From contig NZ_CP054585.1 in assembly GCF_003721435.2 (NCBI RefSeq), positions 558,001 through 622,000 of the forward strand: a stretch of 64,000 nucleotides of DNA, in the 5' to 3' direction. The notes under the pieces are model-generated. The model worked only from the letters and a program-made list of their open reading frames with translations, was not told where the DNA came from and made no database searches. Shown here piece by piece: positions 32,635-42,025 of the stretch; within the stretch, counting starts at the first letter, position 1, and the number at the start of each line of letters is the position of its first letter. The stretch is from Halorubrum sp. CBA1229 (lineage in GTDB: Archaea > Halobacteriota > Halobacteria > Halobacteriales > Haloferacaceae). A program made the position numbers and the translations under genes.

Positions 32635-32658
32635 CCGATCCGTGGGCTAGATTCGAAC

Positions 32659-33411
32659 ATGTCGCGGGGGTCACGTCGCTCGTCGTCGTCAGCGGAGGAC
32701 CTCGCCGATCCGTCCGGGGACGACGCCGCCGACTCCGCCGTCGACGACGAGTCGGACGAGGACGGCGCGGTCGCCGCGGGCCCCGCGGGTCGTTCTCGCG
32801 GCGTCCGCGCCCGCCTCGCCGTCCGCGACCCCCCGCACGCCCCGGTCGCGGAGGCGCTCCCCGACGGGTCGGTCGCCACGGACGTGGAGCGGGTCCGCCT
32901 CGACGACGCCGTGGTCTCGGAGTTCCGCACCGACCGGCTGATCGGCGCGGAGCCGGTGTTCGCGGCCGACGGCGAGTACGTCTACCGGGTCCGGAGCTCC
33001 CCCGCGGAGCCGTACCCCTGTCGATCGATCGAGTCGCTCGGTCACCCGGTCTCCGACGTCACGGTCCGGACGGCCCCCGACCGGATCCTGCTCACGCTCT
33101 CGCTGCCCTCGGTGGACCCGATCGACGAGATCGTCGAGACGGTCGAGGCCACCGGGGCGTCGGTCACGCTCGAACGGCTGACGCGCTCGGGCGCGTCGGG
33201 GAAGGGCGACCCCGTCGTCGTCGATCGGGGGCGGCTCACCGACCGACAGCGCGAGGTCGTCCGGACCGCCCAGCGGCTCGGCTACTTCGAGTACCCTCGA
33301 GAGACCGACGCTGAGGCGGTCGCGGCCGCCGTCGGGATCGCCCGCTCCACGTTCGCCGAGCACCTCGCGGCCGCGCAGCGCCGGGTGTTCGACGAGCTCG
33401 TGGACCCGTGA
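32659..33411 (+). CDS. HTH-10 (bacterio-opsin activator type) transcriptional regulator
   Basis: A 250-aa regulator. Its C-terminal 55 residues (about 193-248) form the HTH-10 domain named after the bacterio-opsin activator Bat: LTDRQREVVRTAQRLGYFEYPRE, then AVAAAVGIARSTFAEHLAAA. The middle resembles the Bat-associated strand-rich region. It lacks the PAS and GAF sensor domains of Bat; the first 55 residues are a Ser/Asp-rich disordered stretch. It is divergent from crtI and near hop, so it is a candidate regulator of these pigment genes, which is inference from position. Confidence 0.85.
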   Translation: MSRGSRRSSSSAEDLADPSGDDAADSAVDDESDEDGAVAAGPAGRSRGVRARLAVRDPPHAPVAEALPDGSVATDVERVRLDDAVVSEFRTDRLIGAEPVFAADGEYVYRVRSSPAEPYPCRSIESLGHPVSDVTVRTAPDRILLTLSLPSVDPIDEIVETVEATGASVTLERLTRSGASGKGDPVVVDRGRLTDRQREVVRTAQRLGYFEYPRETDAEAVAAAVGIARSTFAEHLAAAQRRVFDELVDP

Positions 33412-33475
33412 CCGATGGCCGGGAGCCGAGGCGGGGACTCGCGACCGATGGCCGGGAGCCGAGGCGGAACACCGC
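33410..33475. repeat. 33-bp tandem duplication at a stop codon
   Basis: Units at 33410 and 33443 share GACCGATGGCCGGGAGCC and GAGGCGG. The first starts with the GA of the TGA stop of the HTH-10 gene. Confidence 0.85.
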
Positions 33476-33543
33476 CGCCCTCGCGATTCCCGCGCGATGA
33501 GGCGAACCGCGGTATTGAAACGACCGAAGCCCCGAGTTGACGT

Positions 33544-33972
33544 ATGCACCGCAGACGGTTCCTCGGGCGGGTCGGCGCGGCCGGAATCGGTACCGGGGCG
33601 ACGGCGGTCCTCGCCGGCTGCGTGGGCGTCGGCGGCGACCCCGACTACGACGTCGGAATGCTCGCGGCCGCGTACCAGCCCGCGGAGCTGACCGTGTCCG
33701 TCGGCGACACCGTCGTCTGGGAGAACACGAGCTCGCGAGCGCACACGGTCACGGCGTACGAGGGGGCGATCCCCGACGCGGCCGACTACTTCGCCTCCGG
33801 CGGCTACGACGACGAGCAGACCGCCCGCGACGCCTGGGAGTCCGACTTCGGCGGCGGGTTGGAGAGCGGCGACCGCTTCTCGCACACCTTCGAGGTCGCC
33901 GGCCGCTACGACTACGTCTGTATTCCCCACGAGACGGGCGGGATGTACGCGACCGTCCTCGTGGAGGAGTGA
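33544..33972 (+). CDS. Lipid-anchored cupredoxin (halocyanin-like)
   Basis: A 142-aa blue-copper protein. The N-terminus has a twin-arginine motif (HRRRFLGRVG) and a lipobox (VLAGC, Cys near residue 26), so it should be Tat-exported and lipid-anchored outside. Copper ligands are His in SSRAHTV and Cys/His/Met in DYVCIPHETGGM. It precedes a SafE-like protein and a P1B copper ATPase, so it may pass electrons or copper to a terminal oxidase. Start ATG at 33544 is set by the Tat motif. Confidence 0.9.
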   Translation: MHRRRFLGRVGAAGIGTGATAVLAGCVGVGGDPDYDVGMLAAAYQPAELTVSVGDTVVWENTSSRAHTVTAYEGAIPDAADYFASGGYDDEQTARDAWESDFGGGLESGDRFSHTFEVAGRYDYVCIPHETGGMYATVLVEE

Positions 33973-34004
33973 CGTGTGCCGGCGGCGACGCGGGCGGTCG
34001 GTCT

Positions 34005-34064
34005 CGCTTCCGGCGAGCCAGTTCCGCGCCCGGCGAGCCAAACCCGCTCCCGACGAAACCCATT
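34005..34064. repeat. 20-bp tandem repeat, 3 degenerate units
   Basis: Units start at 34005, 34025 and 34045, with the common core CGCNNCCGGCGAGCCA. They begin 32 bp after the cupredoxin stop codon. Confidence 0.65.
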
Positions 34065-34102
34065 AAGCGCCCGCGACCCCAACTCACGGTAACAGACAGC
34101 TA

Positions 34103-34939
34103 ATGAACGTCTCGACGCTCCTGGGGACCGACGTCCTCCTGTTCCTCGCCATCGGGCTGCTCGGCGGCGCCCACTGCATCGGCATGTGCGGCCCGCTCGT
34201 GACGGTGTACGCCGGCCGGATGCGCGAGGGGAGCCGGACGGACGGCGGGGGCGCGACGGACGGCGGCGCCGCGTCCGCGACCGCCGACCGCCGCGGGAGC
34301 CACCTGACGACCTACGAGGTCCGCCAGCACGCGCTGTTCAACCTCGGTCGCGCGGCGAGTTACACGGTCATCGGCGCGGCGCTCGGCGCGCTCGGCGGGG
34401 TCGTCCTCGTCACGACGGCGACGCTGACGGGCGCGGCGGAGGTCGTCCGCGGCGTCGTCGGTCTCGGCGTGGGCGCGGCCGTGATCCTCGTCGGCGTCCG
34501 GTACGCGCTCGGCGGCGCCACGGGCGGGGTCCACCTCCCGGGGCTCGAACGGGTCACCGGGTGGCTCACCGGGCACGTCGACCGGCTCGCGAACGGCCCC
34601 GGCATCGTCGGGCTCGGCGCGGTCCACGGGCTGCTCCCCTGCCCGATCCTCTATCCGGCGTACCTCTACGCGTTCGCCAGCGGCTCGGCGGTCAGCGGCG
34701 GGGTCGCGCTCGCGGCGCTGGGAATCGGTACGATGCCCGCGGTGTTCCTCTACGGCACAGTGATCGAGGGGATCGACGCCGTCCACCGGCGCCGGGTCCA
34801 CCGGCTGCTCGGCGTCGCGTTCGTCGCGCTCGGCTACGTCCTGTTCGCGCACGGGCTGATGTCGGTCGGGATCCACGTCCCCCATCCGCGGCTCCCGTTC
34901 TGGAACCCGCTCGACGCCGGGATGATGGGGGGGATGTGA
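34103..34939 (+). CDS. SafE/DsbD-like membrane protein (sulfite exporter TauE/SafE family)
   Basis: A 278-aa membrane protein with about six segments. The opening GLLGGAHCIGMCGPLVT has the His-Cys-Met-Cys motif seen in the CcoH/SafE family encoded beside copper ATPases of cytochrome oxidase assembly. A second motif, VHGLLPCPILYPAYLYAF, lies near residue 175. An Asp/Gly-rich loop sits at residues 45-60. With the upstream cupredoxin and the downstream copper ATPase it forms a copper-handling block. The substrate is not certain; sulfite export is only the family label. Confidence 0.85.
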   Translation: MNVSTLLGTDVLLFLAIGLLGGAHCIGMCGPLVTVYAGRMREGSRTDGGGATDGGAASATADRRGSHLTTYEVRQHALFNLGRAASYTVIGAALGALGGVVLVTTATLTGAAEVVRGVVGLGVGAAVILVGVRYALGGATGGVHLPGLERVTGWLTGHVDRLANGPGIVGLGAVHGLLPCPILYPAYLYAFASGSAVSGGVALAALGIGTMPAVFLYGTVIEGIDAVHRRRVHRLLGVAFVALGYVLFAHGLMSVGIHVPHPRLPFWNPLDAGMMGGM

Positions 34940-34961
34940 CGATGACGGAGGCGATCGACCG

Positions 34962-37508
34962 ATGAGCGCGCCCGACTGCACCCTCTGCGAGCTCCCGACC
35001 GACGGCGTCGACGTGGTCGACGACGAGGGCAACGAGTTCTGCTGTCCGGGCTGCCGCGACGTGTACGCGGCCCTCGGCGACGTCGACGTCGACGCCGACG
35101 CGGTGCGCGAGCGGCGGCGCGCCGACGGCGAGGACGGGGACGACGCCGACGACTCCGACGACGTGCCCGCCGACCACGAGGCGACGTTCCTCGAAGTGGA
35201 CGGGATGCACTGCGCGACCTGCGAGGCGTTCATCGAGACGGTCGCCACCCGGACCGAGGGCGTCAGCGCCGCGAGCGCGAGCTACGTCACGGACACCGTC
35301 CGGATCGACCACGACCCGGATGGGGTCTCCACCGACGACCTCTCCGAGGCGGTGAGCGGGCTCGGCTACAGCGCGTACCCCCGCGACGACGCCTTCGCGC
35401 GCCGGCAGGCCGACAACATGGCGACGGCCCGGCTCGCGGCCGGCGTGCTCGTCGGGATGGCCGTCATGCTGCAGTACATCGTCATCATCTACCCGACCTA
35501 CTTCGCGTTCCCCTTCTACAACGAGCGCACCCTGGAATACCTCAACCAGGCGATGTCGTCGACCTCGGGGACGTACTTTTTCATCGTGATCGCGGTCCTG
35601 ACGACCGTCGTCCTCCTGTTCACCGGCAAGCCGATACTGCGGGGCGCGTACGTCAGCGCGAAGACGCGGTCGCCGAACATGGACCTCCTCGTCGCCATTG
35701 CGGCGGTGAGCGCCTACGTTTACAGCACGCTCGCGGTGATCTTCGTCGAGTCGCCGTCGATCTACTACGACGTGACGGTCGCGATCATCGTGATCGTCAC
35801 CGTCGGCAACAGCTACGAGGACGCGGTGAAAAAGCGCGCGACCGAACTCCTCTCCGACCTCACGGCGGTGCAGGTTGACAGCGCGCGGCGACTGACTGCC
35901 GAGAGCGACGCGGCCGGCGAGGCGAAGGCCGGCGAGACCGAGGAGGTCGCCATCGACGACCTCGCCCCGGGCGACCGGCTGCTGGTGCGGGCCGGCGAGC
36001 GCGTTCCGGTCGACGGCGAGGCTGTCGCGGGCGACGCGGCCGTCGACGAGTCGGTCGTCACGGGCGAGTCGATGCCGGTCCGGAAGACGCCCGGAGACGA
36101 GGTGGTCGGCGGCTCCGTCGTCGCGGACGGCTCGCTCACGGTCGCGGTCGGGCCGGACGCGAGCTCCAGCCTCGACCGCGTCGCGGAGCTCGTCTGGGAC
36201 CTCCAGAGCGGAAACCACGGTGTCCAGAAGCTCGCCGACCGGCTCGCGACCGTCTTCGTCCCGGTAGTCCTCGGGGTCGCGATCGTCGCCGCCGCGGCCA
36301 ACCTCGCGCTCGGGAACGGCGTGACGGAGGCGATGCTCGTCGGGCTCACGGTGCTCATCGTCTCGTGTCCCTGCGCGCTCGGACTCGCGACCCCGCTCGC
36401 GGTCGCCGCGGGGATCCGCGACGCGCTCGAACGCTCGATCGTGATCTTCGACGACACCGTCTTCGAGCGGATCCGCGACGCGACCACCGTCGTGTTCGAC
36501 AAGACGGGGACGCTCACCACCGGCGAGATGGAGGTGGTCTCGGCCGACGTCGACGACGACCTGCTCCGGCTCGCGGCCGCGCTGGAGGAGCGCTCGGCGC
36601 ACCCGGTCGGGCGGGCTATCGCCGCGGCCCGAGCGAGCGCGGGCGGGGGGCCGGGAGACACCGACGCGTCACCCGCTCCGTCCGCGGTTGCCGACGGCGG
36701 GACGGCCGAAGCGGCCGAGACCGGTGGCGGGCCCGAGGCGACCGCCGGAGACGACTCCGGCGAGCCGCTCGCCGTCGAGGGCTTCGAGAGCCACGCCCGC
36801 GGCGTCTCCGGGATGGTCGACGGGACCGAGATCGTCGTCGGCCACCCCGCCCTGTTCGACGAGCGCGGCTGGACGGTCCCCGACGCGATCCGCGAGGCGG
36901 TCGCCGAGGCGCGCGACGTGGGTCGCGTCCCCGTCGCGGTGGGGCGCGACGGCGCGGCCGAGGGCGTCGTCGTGGTCGGCGACGAGCTGCGCGAGGGGTG
37001 GGAGGAGACGGTGACCGCGCTCGACGACGAGGGCGTCGACGTGGTCGTCCTGACCGGGGACGACGAGCGCGCGGCGACCGTCTTCAGCGAGCACGACGCG
37101 GTCTCGTCGGTGTTCGCCGGCGTTCCCCCCGAGGGGAAAGCGGAGACCATCGAGCGGCTGAAGGCGAGCGGGCTCACGGTGATGGTCGGCGACGGGACCA
37201 ACGACGCGCCGGCGCTCGCCGCCGCGGACCTCGGCATCGCGCTCGGCGGGGGGACGGCGATGGCGGCCGACGCGGCCGACGTGGCCATCGTCGACGACGA
37301 CCTCGGCTCGGTCGCGACCGTCTTCGAGCTCTCGCGGGCGGCGGGCCGCCGCGTGAAGGGGAACATCGGCTGGGCGTTCCTTTATAATGCGGTCGCCATC
37401 CCGCTCGCGGTCACCGGCCTGCTCAACCCCCTGTTCGCCGCGGTCGCGATGGGCGCCTCCAGCCTGCTCGTCGTGACGAACTCCTCGCGGGCGCTGCTGG
37501 ACGATTAA
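34962..37508 (+). CDS. P1B-type copper-translocating ATPase (CcoI/CopA-like)
   Basis: An 848-aa heavy-metal P-type ATPase. The N-terminus has a Cys-rich segment (CTLCELP... FCCPGC, residues 5-31) as in CcoI/FixI pumps, then an HMA domain with GMHCATC near residue 86. Eight membrane segments are predicted; the transport site is SCPCALGLATP (Cys469-Cys471). The phosphorylation motif DKTGTLTTGEM starts at Asp513, with SAHPVGRAI and the hinge GDGTNDAPALAAADLG later. The N domain has a Gly/Ala/Glu-rich insertion. CcoI-like pumps load copper into terminal oxidases; CopA-like ones detoxify. The N-terminal CCPGC favours the former. Confidence 0.93.
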   Translation: MSAPDCTLCELPTDGVDVVDDEGNEFCCPGCRDVYAALGDVDVDADAVRERRRADGEDGDDADDSDDVPADHEATFLEVDGMHCATCEAFIETVATRTEGVSAASASYVTDTVRIDHDPDGVSTDDLSEAVSGLGYSAYPRDDAFARRQADNMATARLAAGVLVGMAVMLQYIVIIYPTYFAFPFYNERTLEYLNQAMSSTSGTYFFIVIAVLTTVVLLFTGKPILRGAYVSAKTRSPNMDLLVAIAAVSAYVYSTLAVIFVESPSIYYDVTVAIIVIVTVGNSYEDAVKKRATELLSDLTAVQVDSARRLTAESDAAGEAKAGETEEVAIDDLAPGDRLLVRAGERVPVDGEAVAGDAAVDESVVTGESMPVRKTPGDEVVGGSVVADGSLTVAVGPDASSSLDRVAELVWDLQSGNHGVQKLADRLATVFVPVVLGVAIVAAAANLALGNGVTEAMLVGLTVLIVSCPCALGLATPLAVAAGIRDALERSIVIFDDTVFERIRDATTVVFDKTGTLTTGEMEVVSADVDDDLLRLAAALEERSAHPVGRAIAAARASAGGGPGDTDASPAPSAVADGGTAEAAETGGGPEATAGDDSGEPLAVEGFESHARGVSGMVDGTEIVVGHPALFDERGWTVPDAIREAVAEARDVGRVPVAVGRDGAAEGVVVVGDELREGWEETVTALDDEGVDVVVLTGDDERAATVFSEHDAVSSVFAGVPPEGKAETIERLKASGLTVMVGDGTNDAPALAAADLGIALGGGTAMAADAADVAIVDDDLGSVATVFELSRAAGRRVKGNIGWAFLYNAVAIPLAVTGLLNPLFAAVAMGASSLLVVTNSSRALLDD

Positions 37509-37589
37509 CGCGGGCGTCGGGGTCGTCGGTCCCCCGCCCGACGCGCCGCGACCGCAACCGACTTTCCCCTCACGCGACTACCCTCAACC

Positions 37590-38423
37590 ATGTCACAGCG
37601 ACAGCAGTCCTTCGACGTTCCGACCCGCGACGGGATGCCCGTGCTCGGGCTCGGCACGTGGGAGAACGACGACCCCGCGCAGTGTACCGAGTCGGTGAAG
37701 ACGGCGCTGGAGACCGGCTACCGCCACGTCGACACCGCCCAGATCTACGGCAACGAGGCCGCCGTCGGCGACGGGATCGCCGCGGCCGACGTCGACCGCG
37801 ACGACGTCTTCCTCGCGACGAAGGTGTGGATCGACCAGCTCGCGCCCGAGGACGTGGCCGCGTCCACCCGCGAGAGCTTAGAGAAGCTCGGCACCGAGTA
37901 CGTCGACCTGCTGTACGTCCACTGGCCGGCGGGCGCGTACGACCCCGAAGAGACGCTGCCCGCGTTCGCCGAGCTCCGCGACGACGGGCTCGTCGACCGG
38001 ATCGGCGTCTCGAACTTCGAGCCGCACCACCTCGACGCCGCGACCGACGCGCTCGGCGAGGCGCCGTTCGCGAACCAGGTGGAGATGCACCCGCTGCTCC
38101 GACAGGAGGAGCTGCGCGAGTACGCCGACGCCAACGGCGTCGAGCTCGTCGCCTACTCCCCGCTGGCCCGCGGGAACGTGCTCGGCGACCCGGCGATCAC
38201 CCACATCGCCGAGAAGCACGGCGTCAGCGCGGCGCAGGTGAGCCTCGCGTGGCTCCGCGAGAAGGGCGTCACGGCCATCCCGAAGGCGACGGGCGAGGAC
38301 CACATCGCCGACAACTGGGCGAGTCTCGGGCTCGAATTGGACGCCGAGGACGTCGAGGAGATCGACACGCTCGGCCGGACCGACCGCCAGCTGAACCCGG
38401 ACTTCGGGCCGGACTGGGAGTAG
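37590..38423 (+). CDS. Aldo/keto reductase
   Basis: A 277-aa NADP-dependent aldo/keto reductase with a TIM-barrel fold. The catalytic tetrad is visible: Asp and Tyr in YRHVDTAQIYGNE, Lys in FLATKVWI and His in LYVHWPAGAY. The cofactor-binding C-terminal part includes TAIPKATGEDHIADNWASL. The substrate is unknown. It stands alone between the copper ATPase and a convergent histidine kinase. Confidence 0.93.
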   Translation: MSQRQQSFDVPTRDGMPVLGLGTWENDDPAQCTESVKTALETGYRHVDTAQIYGNEAAVGDGIAAADVDRDDVFLATKVWIDQLAPEDVAASTRESLEKLGTEYVDLLYVHWPAGAYDPEETLPAFAELRDDGLVDRIGVSNFEPHHLDAATDALGEAPFANQVEMHPLLRQEELREYADANGVELVAYSPLARGNVLGDPAITHIAEKHGVSAAQVSLAWLREKGVTAIPKATGEDHIADNWASLGLELDAEDVEEIDTLGRTDRQLNPDFGPDWE

Positions 38424-38476
38424 GGTCCGCTGCGGTCGGGTCCGACCCGCGACCCCGGCGGGATCCCGCCGTCAGG

Positions 38477-39871
38477 TCACTCGCTCGCCGCCGGGAGGAC
38501 GATCGTGATCTCGTTCCCGCGGTCGGAGGCCGAGTCCACGTCGATCCCGCCCTTCGACATCTCCACGGACCAGTAGACGAGCCAGAACCCCAGCCCGCTG
38601 CTGTGGTAGACGTCGGTCATGTCGTGGTCGCCGGTGAGGACGTTCGCCTCCACGGTCGGGATCGGCGCGTGGTCGTCGCTGACGACGAGCTCCGCGCCGC
38701 GGTCGGTCCGACTCAGGGCGACCCGCACCGTGGGTCTCCCGCCGGCGGCGTGCCGGACCGCGTTCTCGAGCAGCTCGATCACCGCCGACCGAAGCTCCGC
38801 GCGCCCCTCGATCGTGACCGCATCGAGGGAGGAGACCTCGATCGAGGCCTCCGGATGACGCTCCCGAACCGCCTCGACGCACTCGGCGACGGCCTCGCGG
38901 AGCTCGATACGCTCGGTTCCCTGTCGCTCGGTGATCAGGTCGATGATCTCGCGCTCCTTCTCGGCGGTCTCGAGGAGCCGTTCGCCCACCCGCCGGATCA
39001 CGGCGGTGTGTTCGGTCGACTCCGGCGCCTCGGACGCGATGAGCTCCGCCGTCCCGAGGATGACGTTGAGGTCGTTCCGGAGGTTGTGCCGGAGGAGGTT
39101 GTCCATTACGACCAGCTGGCGCTCGCGGCGCCGCCGGTCGGTGACGTCCTTGGCGAACCCCGTGATGCGGACGACCTCGCCGTCGCTTTCGATCGGTTCC
39201 GCCTGCACCCACACCCACCGATTGTAGTTCTCGTCGGGGTTCACCCGGTACTCCATGTCGACCGAGGTCCCGGCGGCGAGCCGCTCCATCGCCGCCTCGA
39301 CGGCCGGGACGTCGTCCGGGTGGATCGCGTCGAGAAACGTCCGCGGATCGGCTTCCAGCCCGTCGATCGATCCGCCGTATATCTCCTCGTAAGCGGGGTT
39401 CACGAAGAGCAGCTCCGTCCAGTCGGCGTCGAACATCCACAGCACGTCGCTCGAGACGGCCGCGATCTCTCGGAGGTACGAGGCCGTCTCCTCGTGATCG
39501 CGCTCGGCCCGCACCCGGTCGGTGACGTCGCGGGAGCTGACGACGTACCCCTCGATCAGGGCGTCGGTGAGGTTCGACATCCGGCTCTCCAGCCAGACCC
39601 ACGAGCCGTCCGCGGTCCGGTGCCGGTACTCGACCGACTCCTCGGTGAACTCGTCGTTCTCGACGGTGCGGTAGAACGCGTCCTCGACCGCCTCCCGCTC
39701 GCTCGGGTGGACGTACTCGAAGGCGATATCGCCGAGGAGCTCCGACGGGTCGAACCCGAGGATCCGTTCCGCCGCTCCGTTGACGTAGGTGAACCTCCCC
39801 TCCTCGTCGAGGAGGGCGATCTTGTCCTGCGCCTGATCGAGCAACAGCTCGAGCGGCTCGGACTCGTTCAT
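38477..39871 (-). CDS. Two-PAS-domain histidine kinase, soluble
   Basis: A 464-aa cytoplasmic sensor kinase without membrane segments. PAS domain one covers about residues 8-130 (EEGRFTYVNGAAERILGF), PAS two about 140-260 (DADWTELLFVNPAYEEIYG). The dimerisation/phospho-acceptor helix has MDNLLRHNLRNDLNVILG, a haloarchaeal H-box with His near residue 278. The ATPase part has the N-box LLENAVRHA, but the D-box reads VSDDHAPIPT without the usual DGPGIP, and the G2 box is SGLGFWLVYW. Kinase activity is therefore plausible but the nucleotide site is atypical. No response regulator adjoins it. Confidence 0.9.
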   Translation of the reverse strand: MNESEPLELLLDQAQDKIALLDEEGRFTYVNGAAERILGFDPSELLGDIAFEYVHPSEREAVEDAFYRTVENDEFTEESVEYRHRTADGSWVWLESRMSNLTDALIEGYVVSSRDVTDRVRAERDHEETASYLREIAAVSSDVLWMFDADWTELLFVNPAYEEIYGGSIDGLEADPRTFLDAIHPDDVPAVEAAMERLAAGTSVDMEYRVNPDENYNRWVWVQAEPIESDGEVVRITGFAKDVTDRRRRERQLVVMDNLLRHNLRNDLNVILGTAELIASEAPESTEHTAVIRRVGERLLETAEKEREIIDLITERQGTERIELREAVAECVEAVRERHPEASIEVSSLDAVTIEGRAELRSAVIELLENAVRHAAGGRPTVRVALSRTDRGAELVVSDDHAPIPTVEANVLTGDHDMTDVYHSSGLGFWLVYWSVEMSKGGIDVDSASDRGNEITIVLPAASE

Positions 39872-39929
39872 TTTCCCGTACTTACTTACGCGGAAACATA
39901 ACGGTCACGAAGTTTCACGCCCGTGTTTT

Positions 39930-40001
39930 GCGGCTTTTCGACCGACTCCGGGGCCGTCGGGTTCGGCGGCTTTTCGACCGACTTCGGGGGCGTCGGGTTC
40001 G
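39930..40001. repeat. 36-bp tandem duplication
   Basis: Units at 39930-39965 and 39966-40001 start GCGGCTTTTCGACCGACT and end GTCGGGTTCG, differing at only two or three positions. They lie in the spacer 40 bp downstream of the S9 peptidase stop. Confidence 0.88.
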
Positions 40002-40042
40002 GCCGCGGTTCCGACGGCTTCGTTCCGGGGCTCCTCCCGACT

Positions 40043-41896
40043 TCAGACGTGCTCCGCGAGGAAGTCGACGATATCGCGGTACGCCTCGATGCGGTTCTCC
40101 AGCTTCGCGAAGCCGTGGCCCTCGTCATCGAAGATCAGCTTGCGGACCGGGACGCCCTGCTCGCGCGCCTCCTCGACGATCTGCTCGGCCTCGCCCACGG
40201 GCACCCGCGGGTCGTTCTCGCCGTGGAGGACGAACAGCGGCGCGGCGATCTGCTCGATGTTGTTGATCGGCGAGATGGACTCGAGGAACTCCCGGTCCGC
40301 GTCGAGCGAGCCGTACTCGGCCTCTCGGAGCTCGCGACGCCAGTCGCCGGTGTTCTCCAGGAAGGTGACGAAGTTCGCGATGCCGACGATGTCGACGCCG
40401 GCCGCCCACAGGTCGGGGTACTCGGTCAGCGCGGCGAGCACCATGAACCCGCCGTAGGAGCCGCCCATCGCGACGACGCGGTCGGGGTCGACCTCGGGGT
40501 GGTCGTGGAGCCACTCGACGCCCGCCTCGATGTCGGCGACCGAGTCCATCCGCTTCTCCACGTCGTCGAGCGCGGAGTACGCCTTGCCGTACCCCGAGGA
40601 GCCGCGGACGTTCGGTTCGAAGACGGCGTACCCGTTGTTCAGCAGGTACTGCTTGACCGAGGCGAACGAGGGGCGGCGCTGCGACTCCGGCCCGCCGTGG
40701 ATGTCCACGACGACAGGGTAGCCGCCCGCGGGCGGTTCCGTCTCCGGGACGGAGAAGAACGCGGGGATCTCCCGCCCGTCGAAGGTGGGGTAGTGGACGA
40801 GCTCGGGCTCGACGAACGTGTCCGGCGGGATCCCGGCGGTCGAGGCGGCGGTCCAGCGCTCGGTCTCGCCGGTCATCGTCTCGACGACGTAGACGTTCGC
40901 GTTGTGGGTGCTCCCGGTCGCGGTGATCGCGAACCGGTCGCCGTCGGGCCCGAAGCTCACGCCGCCGGCGACGCCCTCGGGGAGGTCGGGGGCCGGGAAG
41001 GGGTCGATCCGGTCGGGCTCGACGAGCTCGCCGACCGTGATCTCGGTGTAGCCGTCGACGTTCCGGGAGTAGACGACGCGGCGGGACTCCTCGTGGACCG
41101 CGACGCCGTCGACGTTCCACCCGTCGTCGCCGCCCGGCTTCTCGGGCACATCGCTCGCCTCGCTCTCGTCATCGCCGGACGCGATCACCGAGAAGTCGCC
41201 GGTCTCGAGGTCGAGCCGCTCTAAGCGGAGCGTGTCGCTGTCGCGGTCGGTGACGAGGTACAGCGACTCCCCGTCCGGCCCCCACTCCGGGCTGCCGTAC
41301 CGCACGTCGCCCTCGTGGGGCGTGTGGTGGGTCAGGTCGCCGCTCGCGACGTCGAGCGTGTACACGTCGTGGTCGAACGAGGACTGCGCCTCGTGGACGA
41401 TCAGCCGGTCGTCGCTCGGCGACCAGCCGGCCACCGAGAGCCAGCCGTCGCCCTCGTACACCAGCTCCGCGTCGTCGCCGGTCGCGTCGCGCTCCTGCAC
41501 GTACACGTCGAACACGGACTCGTCGCGCCGGTTCGAGGCGAACGCGAAGCGGTCGCCCTCGGAGTCCCACCCCCCCCAGCGGTGCTTCGCCTCGGGGCGC
41601 TCGGTGAGGTCGACGATCTCGCCGGACTCGTAGTTGAGCCGGTACAGCTGCGCGCGCTCGTTGCCGCCCTCGTCCATGCCGAAGACGGCCTCCGCGCGCT
41701 CGGGCGAGGAGTCGGCGAACGAGACCGACTCCTCGAAGAACGTGTGCTGTTCGGGCCACCCCAGCGGCTCGTCGACCGACCACACCTGCCCCGTGCCGGT
41801 CGTGTTCAGCAGGAAGGAGAGGCGACCGTCGGGGCCGAGGTCGGCCCCGCCGGCGTTCCGCACGTTGAGGTACCGTTCGATGTCGTATCGGTGCAT
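40043..41896 (-). CDS. S9 family prolyl-oligopeptidase-like serine peptidase
   Basis: A 617-aa two-domain peptidase. The first 350 residues form a beta-propeller with repeated strands such as DRFAFASNRRDESVFDVYV and SLYLVTDRDSDTLRL. The C-terminal alpha/beta hydrolase has the nucleophile motif MGGSYGGFMVLAAL, the acid HGENDPRVPVGEAEQI and the His DEGHGFAKLEN. There is no signal peptide, so it should act in the cytoplasm on short peptides or acylated peptides. The start ATG at 41896 (MHRYDIERYLNVRNA) is typical for haloarchaeal members. Confidence 0.92.
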   Translation of the reverse strand: MHRYDIERYLNVRNAGGADLGPDGRLSFLLNTTGTGQVWSVDEPLGWPEQHTFFEESVSFADSSPERAEAVFGMDEGGNERAQLYRLNYESGEIVDLTERPEAKHRWGGWDSEGDRFAFASNRRDESVFDVYVQERDATGDDAELVYEGDGWLSVAGWSPSDDRLIVHEAQSSFDHDVYTLDVASGDLTHHTPHEGDVRYGSPEWGPDGESLYLVTDRDSDTLRLERLDLETGDFSVIASGDDESEASDVPEKPGGDDGWNVDGVAVHEESRRVVYSRNVDGYTEITVGELVEPDRIDPFPAPDLPEGVAGGVSFGPDGDRFAITATGSTHNANVYVVETMTGETERWTAASTAGIPPDTFVEPELVHYPTFDGREIPAFFSVPETEPPAGGYPVVVDIHGGPESQRRPSFASVKQYLLNNGYAVFEPNVRGSSGYGKAYSALDDVEKRMDSVADIEAGVEWLHDHPEVDPDRVVAMGGSYGGFMVLAALTEYPDLWAAGVDIVGIANFVTFLENTGDWRRELREAEYGSLDADREFLESISPINNIEQIAAPLFVLHGENDPRVPVGEAEQIVEEAREQGVPVRKLIFDDEGHGFAKLENRIEAYRDIVDFLAEHV

Positions 41897-42025
41897 GAGG
41901 TCCGATTCCGGCCGCGGTGGGAAACCGTTTCGGGTGGTGGAACGGGCGGTTCCCGACCGTTTCCGTCCGCCCGACCGCGCCGCGATGCCGTGTCTTTTTA
42001 TCCGGGCCCGCCGTCCGGTCGGCGT

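Noticed and set aside
34942-34965. Seven-codon frame MTEAIDR between the SafE-like gene and the copper ATPase
   Set aside because: It overlaps the next start as ATGA and could be a leader peptide, but it has no regulatory codons or conservation I can judge; too short to claim.
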